A stretch of DNA of 64,000 bases from Rufibacter sp. XAAS-G3-1 (GCF_013623775.1 NZ_JABFAM010000009.1:62001-126000), one strand, 5' to 3'; counted from the stretch's first letter, positions 1-10,406 are shown. Translations and numbers: made by a program. Notes: a model not told the origin generated them from the letters alone.

Positions 1-2562
<2,562 letters not shown>

Positions 2563-2646
2563 CAAAGTGAGGTTGAGGCCGCTTCATACCTTAAAAGCAC
2601 CTTCTTCTGCCGGCCAGGCCTCTACCCACAACGTGGTGATATGACT

Positions 2647-2746
2647 TTCTGTTTTAGCTCTATTTCCCAGAAAACAGCCTTAAAAGGAAAAGCAAGCCCC
2701 GCCCGTTTTTAGCTTCTTTTAGGGAAAACAGGCGGTAAACGGCGGC
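2647..2746. repeat. Two imperfect palindromes of the GTTTT-GGC/GCC-AAAAC family
   Basis: Two neighbouring imperfect inverted repeats (about 2647-2690 and 2699-2746) have T-rich left arms with GC words and A-rich mirror arms. They occupy the gap after the kinase and may help terminate its transcript. They belong to the palindrome family seen throughout the window. Confidence 0.55.
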
Positions 2747-2755
2747 GTTTTTTTA

Positions 2756-2915
2756 GAGCTTGTTTACATTTGAGGTTTGCTGGCTCAACTAACCAGAGAA
2801 AGGTTCTGCGGAAGCGTTTTTGGAGCAGCGTAGCAGCGCTACGGTGCGAGAAAAAGGTGAACGCAGGTTCTTTTTATGGTCGTTTGTAGCGCAAAGATGA
2901 AATTTAAACATGCTC
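2756..2915. mobile_element. 160-bp MITE-like element, copy A
   Basis: The ends are inverted repeats: GAGCTTGTTTACATTT at the left and AAATTTAAACATGCTC at the right. It is flanked by the direct repeat TTA (2753-2755 and 2916-2918). A copy of identical length lies at 45208-45367 in the opposite orientation and differs at only about five positions by eye. No transposase fits in 160 bp, so movement must be in trans. A 3-bp TNA target duplication is typical of some IS5-family subgroups (family knowledge); the parent element is not in this window. Confidence 0.85.
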
Positions 2916-2982
2916 TTAGTCAGCAGAAACAACCCTTGGTTTTCGGTTCCGTTTTTGAGAAAGTCACTAAACGCAACATTCC

Positions 2983-3366
2983 ATGAACACGAAACCAATA
3001 GGGCCCACCACCCACGGAGCCATTGATTACGGCTTTGTCACGCTGCAGGCCCTCGCCCCTACCTTGTTTCATCTGAAAGGTTCGGCCAGAACCCTGTGCT
3101 ACGCCTTCGCCGGTACCCAGGGCCTCATCAATACCTTCACTGATCATCCGCTGGGGCTGAAACCGTTTATTCCTTTGCGGGTGCACGGCCAACTGGAGAC
3201 CCCGTTTGTACCCGCCCTGGTAGTATTGCCCTGGCTTACCGGTGCATTGAAACAACGCAACGCCCGCCGCTTCTTCTTCTCCTTCTTCGCGGTAGCCCTG
3301 GCCAACTACCTGCTCACCGACTATAAAGCAAACGAGCGGAAAGAAAGCAAACCAGATGCCCTGTAG
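2983..3366 (+). CDS. Small predicted membrane protein of unknown function
   Basis: 127 residues starting at ATG with THGAIDYGFV near the N-terminus. Hydrophobic stretches around residues 17-35, 73-85 and 95-112 suggest three or four membrane passes, followed by a short charged tail (DYKANERKESKPDAL). The THG-x-IDY start with following hydrophobic segments recalls small SPW-repeat-like membrane proteins, but that is only a weak resemblance. The gene stands alone, with repeat-rich gaps on both sides. I do not recognise a function. Confidence 0.7.
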   Translation: MNTKPIGPTTHGAIDYGFVTLQALAPTLFHLKGSARTLCYAFAGTQGLINTFTDHPLGLKPFIPLRVHGQLETPFVPALVVLPWLTGALKQRNARRFFFSFFAVALANYLLTDYKANERKESKPDAL

Positions 3367-3382
3367 GTCTGTGGGGGAATCT

Positions 3383-3556
3383 GTTTCAAGCCTGTTTTCT
3401 GGAAAATAGCCCTGAAACGCTCTGTAGATAAGACCTTGAAGCGGTGTGTCTGGATCTAAACGGCACAGAACATGTAGCTGAACTTCCGCACAAAGCATGG
3501 ATTTCACCCTCTGCTGATGCGTTTTGGAGCAGTTTTACAGAAAATAGGCCTAAAAC
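3383..3556. repeat. Two copies of the GTTTT-GGC/GCC-AAAAC palindrome
   Basis: Copies lie at 3383-3418 and 3521-3556, each with arms of about 15 bp and a short loop. The whole gap 3367-3774 is repeat DNA (these two copies plus the cassette at 3561-3664) and I see no gene in it. Open frames across it translate the palindromes and are not credible genes. Confidence 0.7.
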
Positions 3557-3560
3557 CCGG

Positions 3561-3664
3561 AAACCTGTGAGGTCTCCAAGACCTCACAGGTTTAAGACCA
3601 ACTGGCGCGAGACTCCAGTCTGGTGACAAAGGATGAAGCGAGTCTGCAGACTCGCCGGGCACCA
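3561..3664. repeat. Dispersed palindromic cassette (inverted partner at 9419-9522)
   Basis: It begins with a perfect 15-bp-arm palindrome AAACCTGTGAGGTCT / AGACCTCACAGGTTT with a 3-nt loop (3561-3593). The same palindrome recurs at 9490-9522 and 41408-41440. The following 70 bp contain GCGAGACTCCAGTCT and GCAGACTCGCCGGG, and match the reverse complement of 9419-9489 with few differences. Confidence 0.85.
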
Positions 3665-3774
3665 CCAACAGGTTGGCGTAACATCAGTTAGTAAAACTTC
3701 TTATGCTTTTTTTCGTGAATGGAAAGAATATATCGGGAGGCCCGCGTGGCCTTGCCACCCAATTTTACTACCCT

Positions 3775-4965
3775 ATGCAAATGAGAATTCTACCACAATT
3801 TACTGCTTTAGATTTGCCTCAGTTTTTCAAAAACAGGCCCGAAACGCCGCAGGTGAAAGAGACTGCCAAGCCGGTAAAAACAACGCTGCCCGTTCGTTCC
3901 CTTGCCCCCATCACTTCGGGCAAACGGCCAAGGAAAGCTTGGGCGATTCATAAACTTTATAGCTTCCTGGTGGTGCTGTGTGCCTTCTGGCTGGGCGGCT
4001 GCGCTACGTCTGAGTTGGGTTCCAGCGGTCAGAAGAAAGTAGCGGGCAAAACCTTTGTGATTGTGGGCGCTTCCAGCGGATTCGGGCGCGGCGTGGCCGA
4101 ACAATTGGGCGCTTACAAAGCCAACGTGGTGTTGGCGGCCCGCCGGGGCGAACTGCTGGAGGAAATAGCTACCAAGATCAGGGCGGCGGGCGGTACGGCC
4201 TTGGTGGTGCCCATGGACATCAGCAAACCCGAGGATGTGCAGCGGTTAACCCAGGCTACCTTGCAGCAATACGGCAAAATTGACGTCTGGATAAACATGG
4301 CGGGTGTGGGCGCGATTGGGCGTTTCTGGGAGATTCCCATTGAAGACCAGGGCCGCATTGTGGACATCAACCTAAAAGGATTCATTTACGGAAGCCACGC
4401 CGCTATTCGGCAATTTAAGGCGCAGGGCTACGGCACGCTCATCAACATGGGTTCCATAGAAAGTGTGAATCCGCTGGCGTACCATGCCTCTTATGCCGCC
4501 ACCAAAGGCGGAATCCTCAACCTGGGGCAAGCCATCAACCAGGAACTCAGACTCAGCGGGCTGAAGAAAAACATACGGGTAGTTACGGTAGAGCCTTGGG
4601 CGGTTGACACGCCGTTTTGGGGCCATGCCGCCAATTACACCGGCAAAACCGCCCGCATGGCCATCATGGACCCGCCCAGCAAAGTGGTAAACGCCACCAT
4701 ACGGGCATCGCTGCGCGGAAGGCACGAAAAACCGGTGGGCTGGAAAGCGAAGGGAGCCTGGGTGTCGCACCGGTATTTCCCCCGTTTCACGGAGTGGCTT
4801 TCGGGCAATGTCATCCATAAATCGCAGATGCGGAACGCCGCTCCGGGGCCAAACACGTCTGGTGCCGCCTTTGAGCCCATGCAGACGGGCAGAGGCGTGG
4901 ACGATGGCGTGCGCCAGCGCATGCACGAGGAAAACAGAAGACGCAAGCAAAACAAGAACAAATAA
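3775..4965 (+). CDS. SDR-family oxidoreductase with an internal lipoprotein-like signal
   Basis: 396 residues from ATG 3775 (another ATG at 3781). The Rossmann domain starts near residue 80 with VGASSGFGRG (cofactor-binding TGxxxGxG variant). NMAG, the catalytic serine in MGSIES and YAATK (Tyr/Lys pair) follow in the usual order, so it should be an active NAD(P)-dependent short-chain dehydrogenase; substrate unknown. Before the domain there is a hydrophobic run ending in the lipobox-like LGGC, which would anchor the enzyme in a membrane. About 45 residues precede that signal, and they include a translated palindrome (FFKNRPET, about 3818-3850), so the true start is uncertain. The C-terminal 80 residues are basic and low in complexity. 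Confidence 0.85.
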   Translation: MQMRILPQFTALDLPQFFKNRPETPQVKETAKPVKTTLPVRSLAPITSGKRPRKAWAIHKLYSFLVVLCAFWLGGCATSELGSSGQKKVAGKTFVIVGASSGFGRGVAEQLGAYKANVVLAARRGELLEEIATKIRAAGGTALVVPMDISKPEDVQRLTQATLQQYGKIDVWINMAGVGAIGRFWEIPIEDQGRIVDINLKGFIYGSHAAIRQFKAQGYGTLINMGSIESVNPLAYHASYAATKGGILNLGQAINQELRLSGLKKNIRVVTVEPWAVDTPFWGHAANYTGKTARMAIMDPPSKVVNATIRASLRGRHEKPVGWKAKGAWVSHRYFPRFTEWLSGNVIHKSQMRNAAPGPNTSGAAFEPMQTGRGVDDGVRQRMHEENRRRKQNKNK

Positions 4966-5054
4966 GGCGTGCGCTTCAGAAGGGAAACTTTAAGCGTTGG
5001 TCATTCCCGCTATAACCTGATCTCCTGGCAATCCCTTTGTAGCTTGTAGTACCC

Positions 5055-5100
5055 GTTAAAGCAAAAGAGGCAGCCGGAACGCTGCCTCTTTTGCTTTAAC
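5055..5100. terminator. Strong hairpin terminator after the SDR gene
   Basis: Perfect 20-bp arms (5055-5074 and 5081-5100; inner part GAGGCAGC / GCTGCCTC) with a CGGAAC loop and T-rich 3' flank. It lies 90 bp after the SDR stop and immediately before the next promoter. Confidence 0.85.
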
Positions 5101-5108
5101 GCTTTGCG

Positions 5109-5116
5109 TATCTTTG
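5109..5116 (+). promoter_or_regulatory. Bacteroidota -7 box TATCTTTG
   Basis: TATCTTTG fits the Bacteroidota TAnnTTTG consensus and lies 39 bp before ATG 5155. A TTG at 5091-5093 is a possible -33 element, but its spacing is shorter than usual. Confidence 0.5.
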
Positions 5117-5154
5117 GACAACCTTACTCCCCATTCCCTCCGTTCTCTGCTTGT

Positions 5155-5895
5155 ATGAACCGTATGATCTCGCGTGCCACCGCCGAACAGCTTCTCCAGC
5201 AGATTCTGGACTTGGGGTTACCAACGCACTATGACTATGAGAAACACCGCCTCATCTTGCTGGACGAACAGGAAAACGAACAGGTGTCTTTCCGGCTTCC
5301 GCTCACAACTCCTCCCCTTCAAAACCTTTCTTTACCCCAGGCTCAATTGGTTCAGTATGTCATTCTGCTCATTCAGGCGGGCAACTGCGCCATGGGGTAT
5401 TTTGAGGATGGCGTAAACCTGAACCACAAGGTATTCCGGTCGTACATGGTGCGCAAAAAACAGGGCAAAAGCCAGATCAAGTACCTGAAAACCAAAGGCA
5501 AGTCCCGGGCGGGTTCCCGGGTGCGGCTGGGCGAAACAGCGGAGTTCTTCGAGAACATCAACGGCCGGTTACAGGAGTATTTTGAGCGGCATGAGATTCA
5601 CCGCATCGCGTTGAGCTGTTCCAAAACCCTGCTCCCCTACCTGTATGACTCTAAAACTGCCACGCCCTTTCACAAACGCGACGAGCGCCTCTTCAAAATC
5701 CCAAAACACGTGCACACCCCCATCTACGAGGTCATGATGAACACGAACCGGTTTTTGCAGCGCGGCGAATTGCTGTACGAACCCATTCACCAACCCCTCA
5801 TCACGCAACTGCTCCCCGAAAACCTGAACGAAGAACCAGAGGAAGAAGACGAATTTGAACCAGAAGAAATGGATGATATGGAAGAGCCGGAATAG
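5155..5895 (+). CDS. VLRF1-like (Vms1/ANKZF1-type) release-factor-fold protein
   Basis: 246 residues from ATG 5155. An upstream in-frame TTG at 5104 would overlap the promoter, so I reject it. The core reads QYVILLIQAGN, then HKVFRSYMVRKKQGKSQ (residues 91-107), then KSRAGSRVR, then DERLFKIPKHVHTP. This matches the order of conserved features in the VLRF1 domain of eukaryotic Vms1/ANKZF1: HKxFxxYxVRxKQGxSQ, then SAGSxxRR, then an RxxxIPfxtxxP segment. In that family the Gln of the G-x-S-Q motif is needed to cleave peptidyl-tRNA on stalled ribosomes; here it is Gln107. The C-terminal 25 residues are almost all acidic. There is no zinc finger, ankyrin or signal peptide. Role in ribosome rescue is inferred from the family. 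It is monocistronic. Confidence 0.8.
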   Translation: MNRMISRATAEQLLQQILDLGLPTHYDYEKHRLILLDEQENEQVSFRLPLTTPPLQNLSLPQAQLVQYVILLIQAGNCAMGYFEDGVNLNHKVFRSYMVRKKQGKSQIKYLKTKGKSRAGSRVRLGETAEFFENINGRLQEYFERHEIHRIALSCSKTLLPYLYDSKTATPFHKRDERLFKIPKHVHTPIYEVMMNTNRFLQRGELLYEPIHQPLITQLLPENLNEEPEEEDEFEPEEMDDMEEPE

Positions 5896-6057
5896 GTGAA
5901 TTTTGGGTAGTACAGAAAGATTGATGATAAACTAAAACAGAACACCCGCTCGCGTCCCGCGAGTGTGGGCTACCTGGGCCTCTGGCCGCTTTCTGGTGTA
6001 AGTACAGAGACAGAGTTTGAATGATTGGTGCACCTTAGAAGGAGATGGTGGAACGCT

Positions 6058-6101
6058 AAAAACCACCCCTACCCCTCTGAGGAGGGGTAGGGGTGGTTTT
6101 T
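6058..6101. repeat. Perfect 20-bp-arm palindrome rich in CCCCTACCCC
   Basis: Arms 6058-6077 and 6082-6101 with a TGAG loop, A-rich then T-rich ends. It would form a strong two-way terminator-like hairpin. It sits in the 690-bp gap 5896-6585, which also holds a short palindrome at about 5948-5966 (CTCGCG / CGCGAG), the cassette at 6151-6468, and another small palindrome near 6530-6556 (CACTCGC / GCGAGTG). I see no gene in this gap. Confidence 0.8.
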
Positions 6102-6150
6102 GCTGGAGATGGGAATACTTGTAAGAGATAAGGCATGCCTGGTCTCTACG

Positions 6151-6468
6151 GGTTCCATCATCACCGCTTCTGCTACTTTCCCCAGTTCCAGTCTTCCCCG
6201 AGCGCGCCTCGCTTTTGGCCATAGATAAGCAAAACTAAAAGAGATAAGCAGTACAGGCCGAAAGGGCAGTGCGAGAGGGGAAGGCGGGGCCTCGCGGCCG
6301 TGAGCGCATACCGCTAGAGATGAAACAACACAGCACCTGCACCCACGAGAAAAGCAGCCAAGCCAAGGGAACAGCATATTCCGTGCACCTGCTAATATTC
6401 AAGCAAGAGCAGACAATCCAAGGCAACAACATAAGGCGTGCCCCCACCAATCTCCCTAAAGAAGCCAG
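6151..6468. repeat. Long dispersed repeat, copy 1 (inverted relative to 37795-38052)
   Basis: The reverse complement of this segment matches 37795-38052 along most of its length. Shared blocks include CGCTCACGGCCGCG, CCCTCTCGCACTGCCC, GCGAGGCGCGCTCGGGG and ACTGGAACTGGGGAAAG. Copy 1 has about 60 extra bases near 6395-6455. It encodes no convincing protein, and the open frames across it are not maintained between the copies. Confidence 0.8.
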
Positions 6469-6585
6469 TTCCAGACATTGGCCAAAGTGCAGAAAGGAAC
6501 TATTTAAAGCGGCGGGACGCCGGGGTAACTCACACTCGCCAGAGGCGAGCGAGTGTAGCCTTAAACAGCTTCTGTACTGTTTCTC

Positions 6586-9057
6586 TTAGGTACGGTTCAG
6601 TTCATCCAGGCTGTTGGTTCTGCGTTTGGGGTCAAATTTCTGGCCTCGGCTAAAGTTGTAGCGCAAGGTGACACCCGCACTGCGGTTGTAGAAGTACTGG
6701 TCAAAATCATTGATGTGGCGGCCCAGGCGGGCATCAAACCTGATGCGGTAGGTTCTGAAGATATCATTCACGTTCACACTAAGGTCTAGTTTCTTGTCCA
6801 GAAAGCTCTTTCTGAGCCCGGCATGCACCCACCACATAGGATGAATCCTGTACAACCCAGAGACACCGGCGCTTCGGGCCACCCCGTTGAGCTCCAACTG
6901 AACACCATAGGGCAGCAGAATATTATGGTTTGTCTGCAGTACATACAACACGTTTTTATTCACCTCTTGTACATTGCCTACCATCATCCTGACCTCATTG
7001 TAGGACACCGTAACCGTGTTGTTGGTATCCCATTTCTTCATGATTTTAACGGGGGCAATGGCGGCCAAACTGAAGTTCTTGGCATCATCTACGTTGCCGA
7101 TGGTGTAGATAGTGGTGGCATTCTCTACGTCCAGAATAGGCAATTCAGCCATTACATCTTGTAGTTGCTGGTAGTTGAACACCAGGTTGTAGTCCTTCCT
7201 GAACGTTTGCGTAATACCGATGGCATGGGTGTATTGTGGGCGTAGGTACGGATTTCCAGTCCAGTAAGTGTAGGGGTCTCGGTATATCACGAACGGATTG
7301 AGGTTACCGTAATTGGGGCGCTGGATGCGGCGGCTATAGCTGTAACTAACCTGGTAATTCTCGTTTACCTTCTGCTGCACAAACACGCTGGGGAACAGGT
7401 TCAGGTAATCGCGGTCGGTGACCTGGCCCGTGGTCAGTTGCTCTCCTTTAGACTGGGTTTTTTCGGCCCGTAATCCTATCTGCACCGTGTAGCGCTCCCC
7501 TAGTTTATGGTTCCAGTTCACGTAGGCGGCAAAAATATTCTCGCTGTACAAAAAGTGGTTGGTGCGGTTGGGGTCTAGCACCAGGCCGGCATTGTTAAAG
7601 TAAAACTTGGAGTCGTTGTCAGACACTACCCGGCTGGCTTTCGCCCCTAATTCCAGTTTTCCCAGCTTGCGCAGCTTTCTAGTGTAATCCACTTTGCCCG
7701 AGTAGATGTCAAACCCGTTGTCTGAGTTGGCATACAGGAAATCCTGCTTGGTGGGCTGCTCGGCGTGCACCTGCCCAAAGTAGTTGTAGAAATTGGAATA
7801 CCCCAAGTTGGAGATCTTCACAAAATCAAGGTCGGCCGAAAAGCTGGAGCCCACGGTATCCAGTTTTGCCACGTAGTGCAGGTTGGAAGTGACATTGGTA
7901 AAGGTGTTGGTCACATAATTATTGGCGGTAATGTATTCTTCGGGCTGATTGGGGTTGTTTCCGATAAACGTAGCCGTATTGAAGTCTTCCCATCTGGTGT
8001 TTCGGTTGAAGTTGACCATGCCGCCAATGCTGTGTTTGTCATTAATGGCATAGTCGGTTCCCATACGAACCACCGGCGGGCCCAGGTTCCTGCTTTTTCC
8101 GTAGGCCTCCTGGTTGAAATACGTGGTTTCTTCATCGGTGTAAAACACGCGGGTAAAGGTGCCATCGCGGTTATACGCCCGGCGCTGGTATTCCAGGCTC
8201 AGAAAGGAATTCCACTTGCCTGCTTTGTAATTCATGTTGCCGCCCACGGTAGCCGCCAGTTGCTTGAAGTTGTAGGTAGAGGTGACAAACACACTTCCGT
8301 TCACTCCCCGCAAATCATTCTTCTTCAGGTTGATGTTCAGGATTCCCGAGGCTCCTTCGGCGTCATACTTAGCCGATGGATTGGTGATAATTTCAATGTT
8401 CTTGATGTTCTCGGCGGCCATGCTCTGCAAGAGATTGCGCAAGTCATTGGCCGAAAGGTACGTCAGTTTGCCATCCAGCATCACGGTTACGCCACCCCGG
8501 CCGTTGAGTTGAATGTTGCCGTCCTGATCCACGAAAACGCCCGGTGCTTTGGTGAGCACATCAAAGGCGGTTCTGCCCGCCGCCAGGGCCGTTCCCTCAA
8601 TACTGACCACCAGTTTATCGGCTTCCTGCGTGATAAGCGGCCGTAAACCGGTCACCGTCACTTCCTTCAGGTTGGTGGTAGCTTGCGCCAGTTTTACAAG
8701 CCCCACCCGCACCTCCGGCGAACCCTCAGACAGCGTGATGACCGGGCTGGTTTTGGTTTGATACCCAAGGAAACGGAAGGATAAGACATACTCCCCGTAA
8801 GGCACATTCTGGAAAGAGTAGTGGCCCTGGGCATTGGTGAGGGTGCCTCCGGCCGACGCATTGGTTCCCTTCAGCAGCAAGGCCACGGTGGCGTATTCAA
8901 AGGGTTTTCCGGTGAGCGAGTCGGTTAGGGTTCCGGAGATGATGCCGGTAGGTTTAGGTGCATTTACTGCCGGAGCCACGGTTTGTCCCCAACTCACTTT
9001 CGGGAAGGAAAGGCAAAGGCATAGCAGGCCCAGCCAAAAGAGGGCTCTTTTTTTCAT
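6586..9057 (-). CDS. Outer-membrane TonB-dependent receptor-type beta-barrel protein
   Basis: 823 residues from ATG 9057, chosen because it opens a clean signal peptide (MKKRALFWLGLLCLCLSFP...WGQ); the frame is open further upstream. After the signal comes a CarboxypepD_reg-like beta-sandwich (GIISGTLTDSLTGKPFEYATV, split as GIISGTLTDS / LTGKPFEYATV). A plug domain follows with FDVLTKAPGVFVDQDGNIQLNG, then a long barrel of the OMP_b-brl_3 type ending in LRYNFSRGQKF. Such proteins import oligosaccharides, peptides, metal chelates or other bulky substrates across the outer membrane using TonB energy. No SusD partner or regulator is adjacent, so the substrate cannot be inferred. Final residues are not the usual aromatic terminus, which is common in this subfamily. 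Confidence 0.9.
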   Translation of the reverse strand: MKKRALFWLGLLCLCLSFPKVSWGQTVAPAVNAPKPTGIISGTLTDSLTGKPFEYATVALLLKGTNASAGGTLTNAQGHYSFQNVPYGEYVLSFRFLGYQTKTSPVITLSEGSPEVRVGLVKLAQATTNLKEVTVTGLRPLITQEADKLVVSIEGTALAAGRTAFDVLTKAPGVFVDQDGNIQLNGRGGVTVMLDGKLTYLSANDLRNLLQSMAAENIKNIEIITNPSAKYDAEGASGILNINLKKNDLRGVNGSVFVTSTYNFKQLAATVGGNMNYKAGKWNSFLSLEYQRRAYNRDGTFTRVFYTDEETTYFNQEAYGKSRNLGPPVVRMGTDYAINDKHSIGGMVNFNRNTRWEDFNTATFIGNNPNQPEEYITANNYVTNTFTNVTSNLHYVAKLDTVGSSFSADLDFVKISNLGYSNFYNYFGQVHAEQPTKQDFLYANSDNGFDIYSGKVDYTRKLRKLGKLELGAKASRVVSDNDSKFYFNNAGLVLDPNRTNHFLYSENIFAAYVNWNHKLGERYTVQIGLRAEKTQSKGEQLTTGQVTDRDYLNLFPSVFVQQKVNENYQVSYSYSRRIQRPNYGNLNPFVIYRDPYTYWTGNPYLRPQYTHAIGITQTFRKDYNLVFNYQQLQDVMAELPILDVENATTIYTIGNVDDAKNFSLAAIAPVKIMKKWDTNNTVTVSYNEVRMMVGNVQEVNKNVLYVLQTNHNILLPYGVQLELNGVARSAGVSGLYRIHPMWWVHAGLRKSFLDKKLDLSVNVNDIFRTYRIRFDARLGRHINDFDQYFYNRSAGVTLRYNFSRGQKFDPKRRTNSLDELNRT

Positions 9058-9212
9058 AGTAGGGACGTGGTTAGAAGCGTGTGTTGTTAGGTTGGATTCT
9101 GGTGATACACTACACTTAAAAAGACACAAGAAAAAGGAAACCGTTGCACGATGCGCCGAAGTAAGATCAAAAACACCACTTTCTGGAAATAGGAGAAGCA
9201 CTCTTTTTAGCG

Positions 9213-9246
9213 TTTTTGACCTGTTTTCCTAAAAATGAGGCAAAAA
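9213..9246. repeat. Palindrome family copy upstream of the TonB receptor
   Basis: TTTTTGACCTG then TTTTCCTAAAAA then TGAGGCAAAAA: an imperfect member of the main palindrome family lying about 160 bp upstream of the receptor start. The gap 9058-10032 (975 bp) contains this copy, the cassettes at 9419-9522 and 9703-9935 and the palindrome at 9527-9562. I see no gene in it. Confidence 0.5.
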
Positions 9247-9418
9247 CTACTTTTATGATTTAAAGCTGATAATTAGCTGCTTCCGCGATGCCGCCTGCTC
9301 CAAAGACCTCTTAGCGTCTTTAGACCTGCGAACGTCTGGTGCGATAGCTCGCCAATCAGGAGATTGGCTGTCCGAAAGTGCGTAGAGCGCTGACGCTAAC
9401 TCTACGCACAACAAAGTA

Positions 9419-9522
9419 TGGTTCCCGGCGAGTCTGGAGACTTGCTTCATCCCATGTCACGAGACTGGAGTCTCGCGCCAGTTTACTCTAAACCTGTGAG
9501 GTCTTAGAGACCTCACAGGTTT
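9419..9522. repeat. Dispersed palindromic cassette (inverted partner of 3561-3664)
   Basis: Contains GGCGAGTCTGGAGACTTGC and GAGACTGGAGTCTCGCGCC, and ends in the 15-bp-arm palindrome AAACCTGTGAGGTCT / AGACCTCACAGGTTT (9490-9522). Its reverse complement aligns along the whole length with 3561-3664. Confidence 0.85.
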
Positions 9523-9526
9523 CCGT

Positions 9527-9562
9527 GTTTTGGGTCCGTTTTCCGCAAAACAGCCCCAAAAC
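9527..9562. repeat. Palindrome family copy
   Basis: GTTTTGGGTCCGTTTT, a short loop, then AAAACAGCCCCAAAAC. It directly follows the AAACCTGTGAGG palindrome, an arrangement mirrored at 3521-3593 and 41369-41440, so the two palindrome families tend to travel or form together. Confidence 0.75.
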
Positions 9563-9702
9563 GCATCGGCGGGGCTCCCCTGTCTGTTGGAGTGTTACTT
9601 GTTGCATTACCTGTATTCCCCTGCAAAGGCATCTTCTCCTCCTGGGCTCATCTTGCAGGGAAAAATGGGCGACAACTTATTTCTTGAGAATCACCAAGAA
9701 TC

Positions 9703-9935
9703 AGACCGCTCTTTCGGAGTTCCACTCCGGAAGCAAGCTGCCTGCCGGGAGTTCCATTCCCCCTCTTTGATTCCCCTTCTTTGGCCCGTGGTTCCCGGCG
9801 GAGTAGAACTCCGCAGCAGGCAGGTTCGGGAGTAGAACTCCCGAACAGCTTGGCAGCTTGGCAGCTTGGCTTGTCAGGGGACAAGCCAAGGAAAGGATTT
9901 CCTTTTTCCCTACAAGATTAGCTTGTGAGGGGTGG
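9703..9935. repeat. Dispersed repeat with GGAGTTCCACTCC words (partner at 34001-34180)
   Basis: Shares with 34001-34180 an ordered set of words: GGAGTTCCACTC, GGAAGCAA, GCCGGGAGTTC, GTGGTTCCCGGCGGAGT, GAACTCCCGAAC, TTTTCCCTACA and GATTAGC. Internally it is made of short nested inverted repeats (GGAGTTCCACTCC, GAACTCCCGAAC), plus a thrice-repeated CAGCTTGG at 9847-9870. Confidence 0.75.
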
Positions 9936-10032
9936 GTTCTACTCTGCGCCATCTTCAGCTATGGCGCAGAAATCATTTAATAGGGGTACCAGGTAAATTT
10001 TATATGGGGCGGTATTAATCTTATATTGCGAA

Positions 10033-10386
10033 ATGTTTGCGAATGAATTACGGCTGGGCAATATTGTTTTGGAAGCGGGGAAACCGGTGGTTCTTGACGT
10101 GCCCAAATTAATTTCTATCCTGAGTGGCGGAGGGGCGGCTTTTACACCCATGCCCCTCACGGTGGAATGGCTGGCTGGCGCTACGTATAATGAACTGGAG
10201 CATGAGTTCACGTTTCCCGAACTGAGCCAATGGGCGCTTGACCCCGAGTACAAAGAGATTGTGTTCAACGGCGGCTACATTGCCACCAGCGCCCCCGTTG
10301 AATACGTACACCAGCTTCAGAACTTCTTTTTTGTGATGACCGGCGAAGAACTACCCCTTCCGCTGGAGAAATTTCATAGCTTATAG
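10033..10386 (+). CDS. Conserved hypothetical protein of a phage/Bacteroidota accessory type
   Basis: 117 residues starting at ATG. It begins NELRLGNIVL, and the end contains EYVHQLQNFFFVMTGEELPL. This start-and-end pattern (RxGNxV... HxLQNxxFxxTGEEL) is one I associate with small proteins common in Bacteroidota genomes and prophages, with no known function. It is soluble and acidic and stands alone, 300 bp from the nearest same-strand feature. Its neighbours are repeats and a broken permease, so this is accessory territory. The function is unknown. Confidence 0.7.
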   Translation: MFANELRLGNIVLEAGKPVVLDVPKLISILSGGGAAFTPMPLTVEWLAGATYNELEHEFTFPELSQWALDPEYKEIVFNGGYIATSAPVEYVHQLQNFFFVMTGEELPLPLEKFHSL

Positions 10387-10406
10387 TCCTATCTCGTCTT
10401 AAATTC

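Noticed and set aside
2789-2998. 69-residue minus-strand ORF over the MITE
   Set aside because: Most of it is the 160-bp repeat read through. Copy B gives no matching start or stop context, so it is not a gene.
3633-3953. Frame upstream of and overlapping the SDR gene
   Set aside because: It is made of the dispersed cassette plus the SDR gene's other frame, with no homology pattern.
5896-6057. Promoter-distal small gene after the VLRF1-like gene
   Set aside because: Only short frames and a CTCGCG palindrome are present; nothing supports translation.
9253-9450. Minus-strand ORF in the 9-kb repeat gap
   Set aside because: It consists of the repeat cassette, whose partner at 3561 does not preserve the frame.
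9648-9952. Overlapping minus-strand ORFs
   Set aside because: They translate the GGAGTTCCACTCC-type repeat; the partner at 34001 does not keep the frame.
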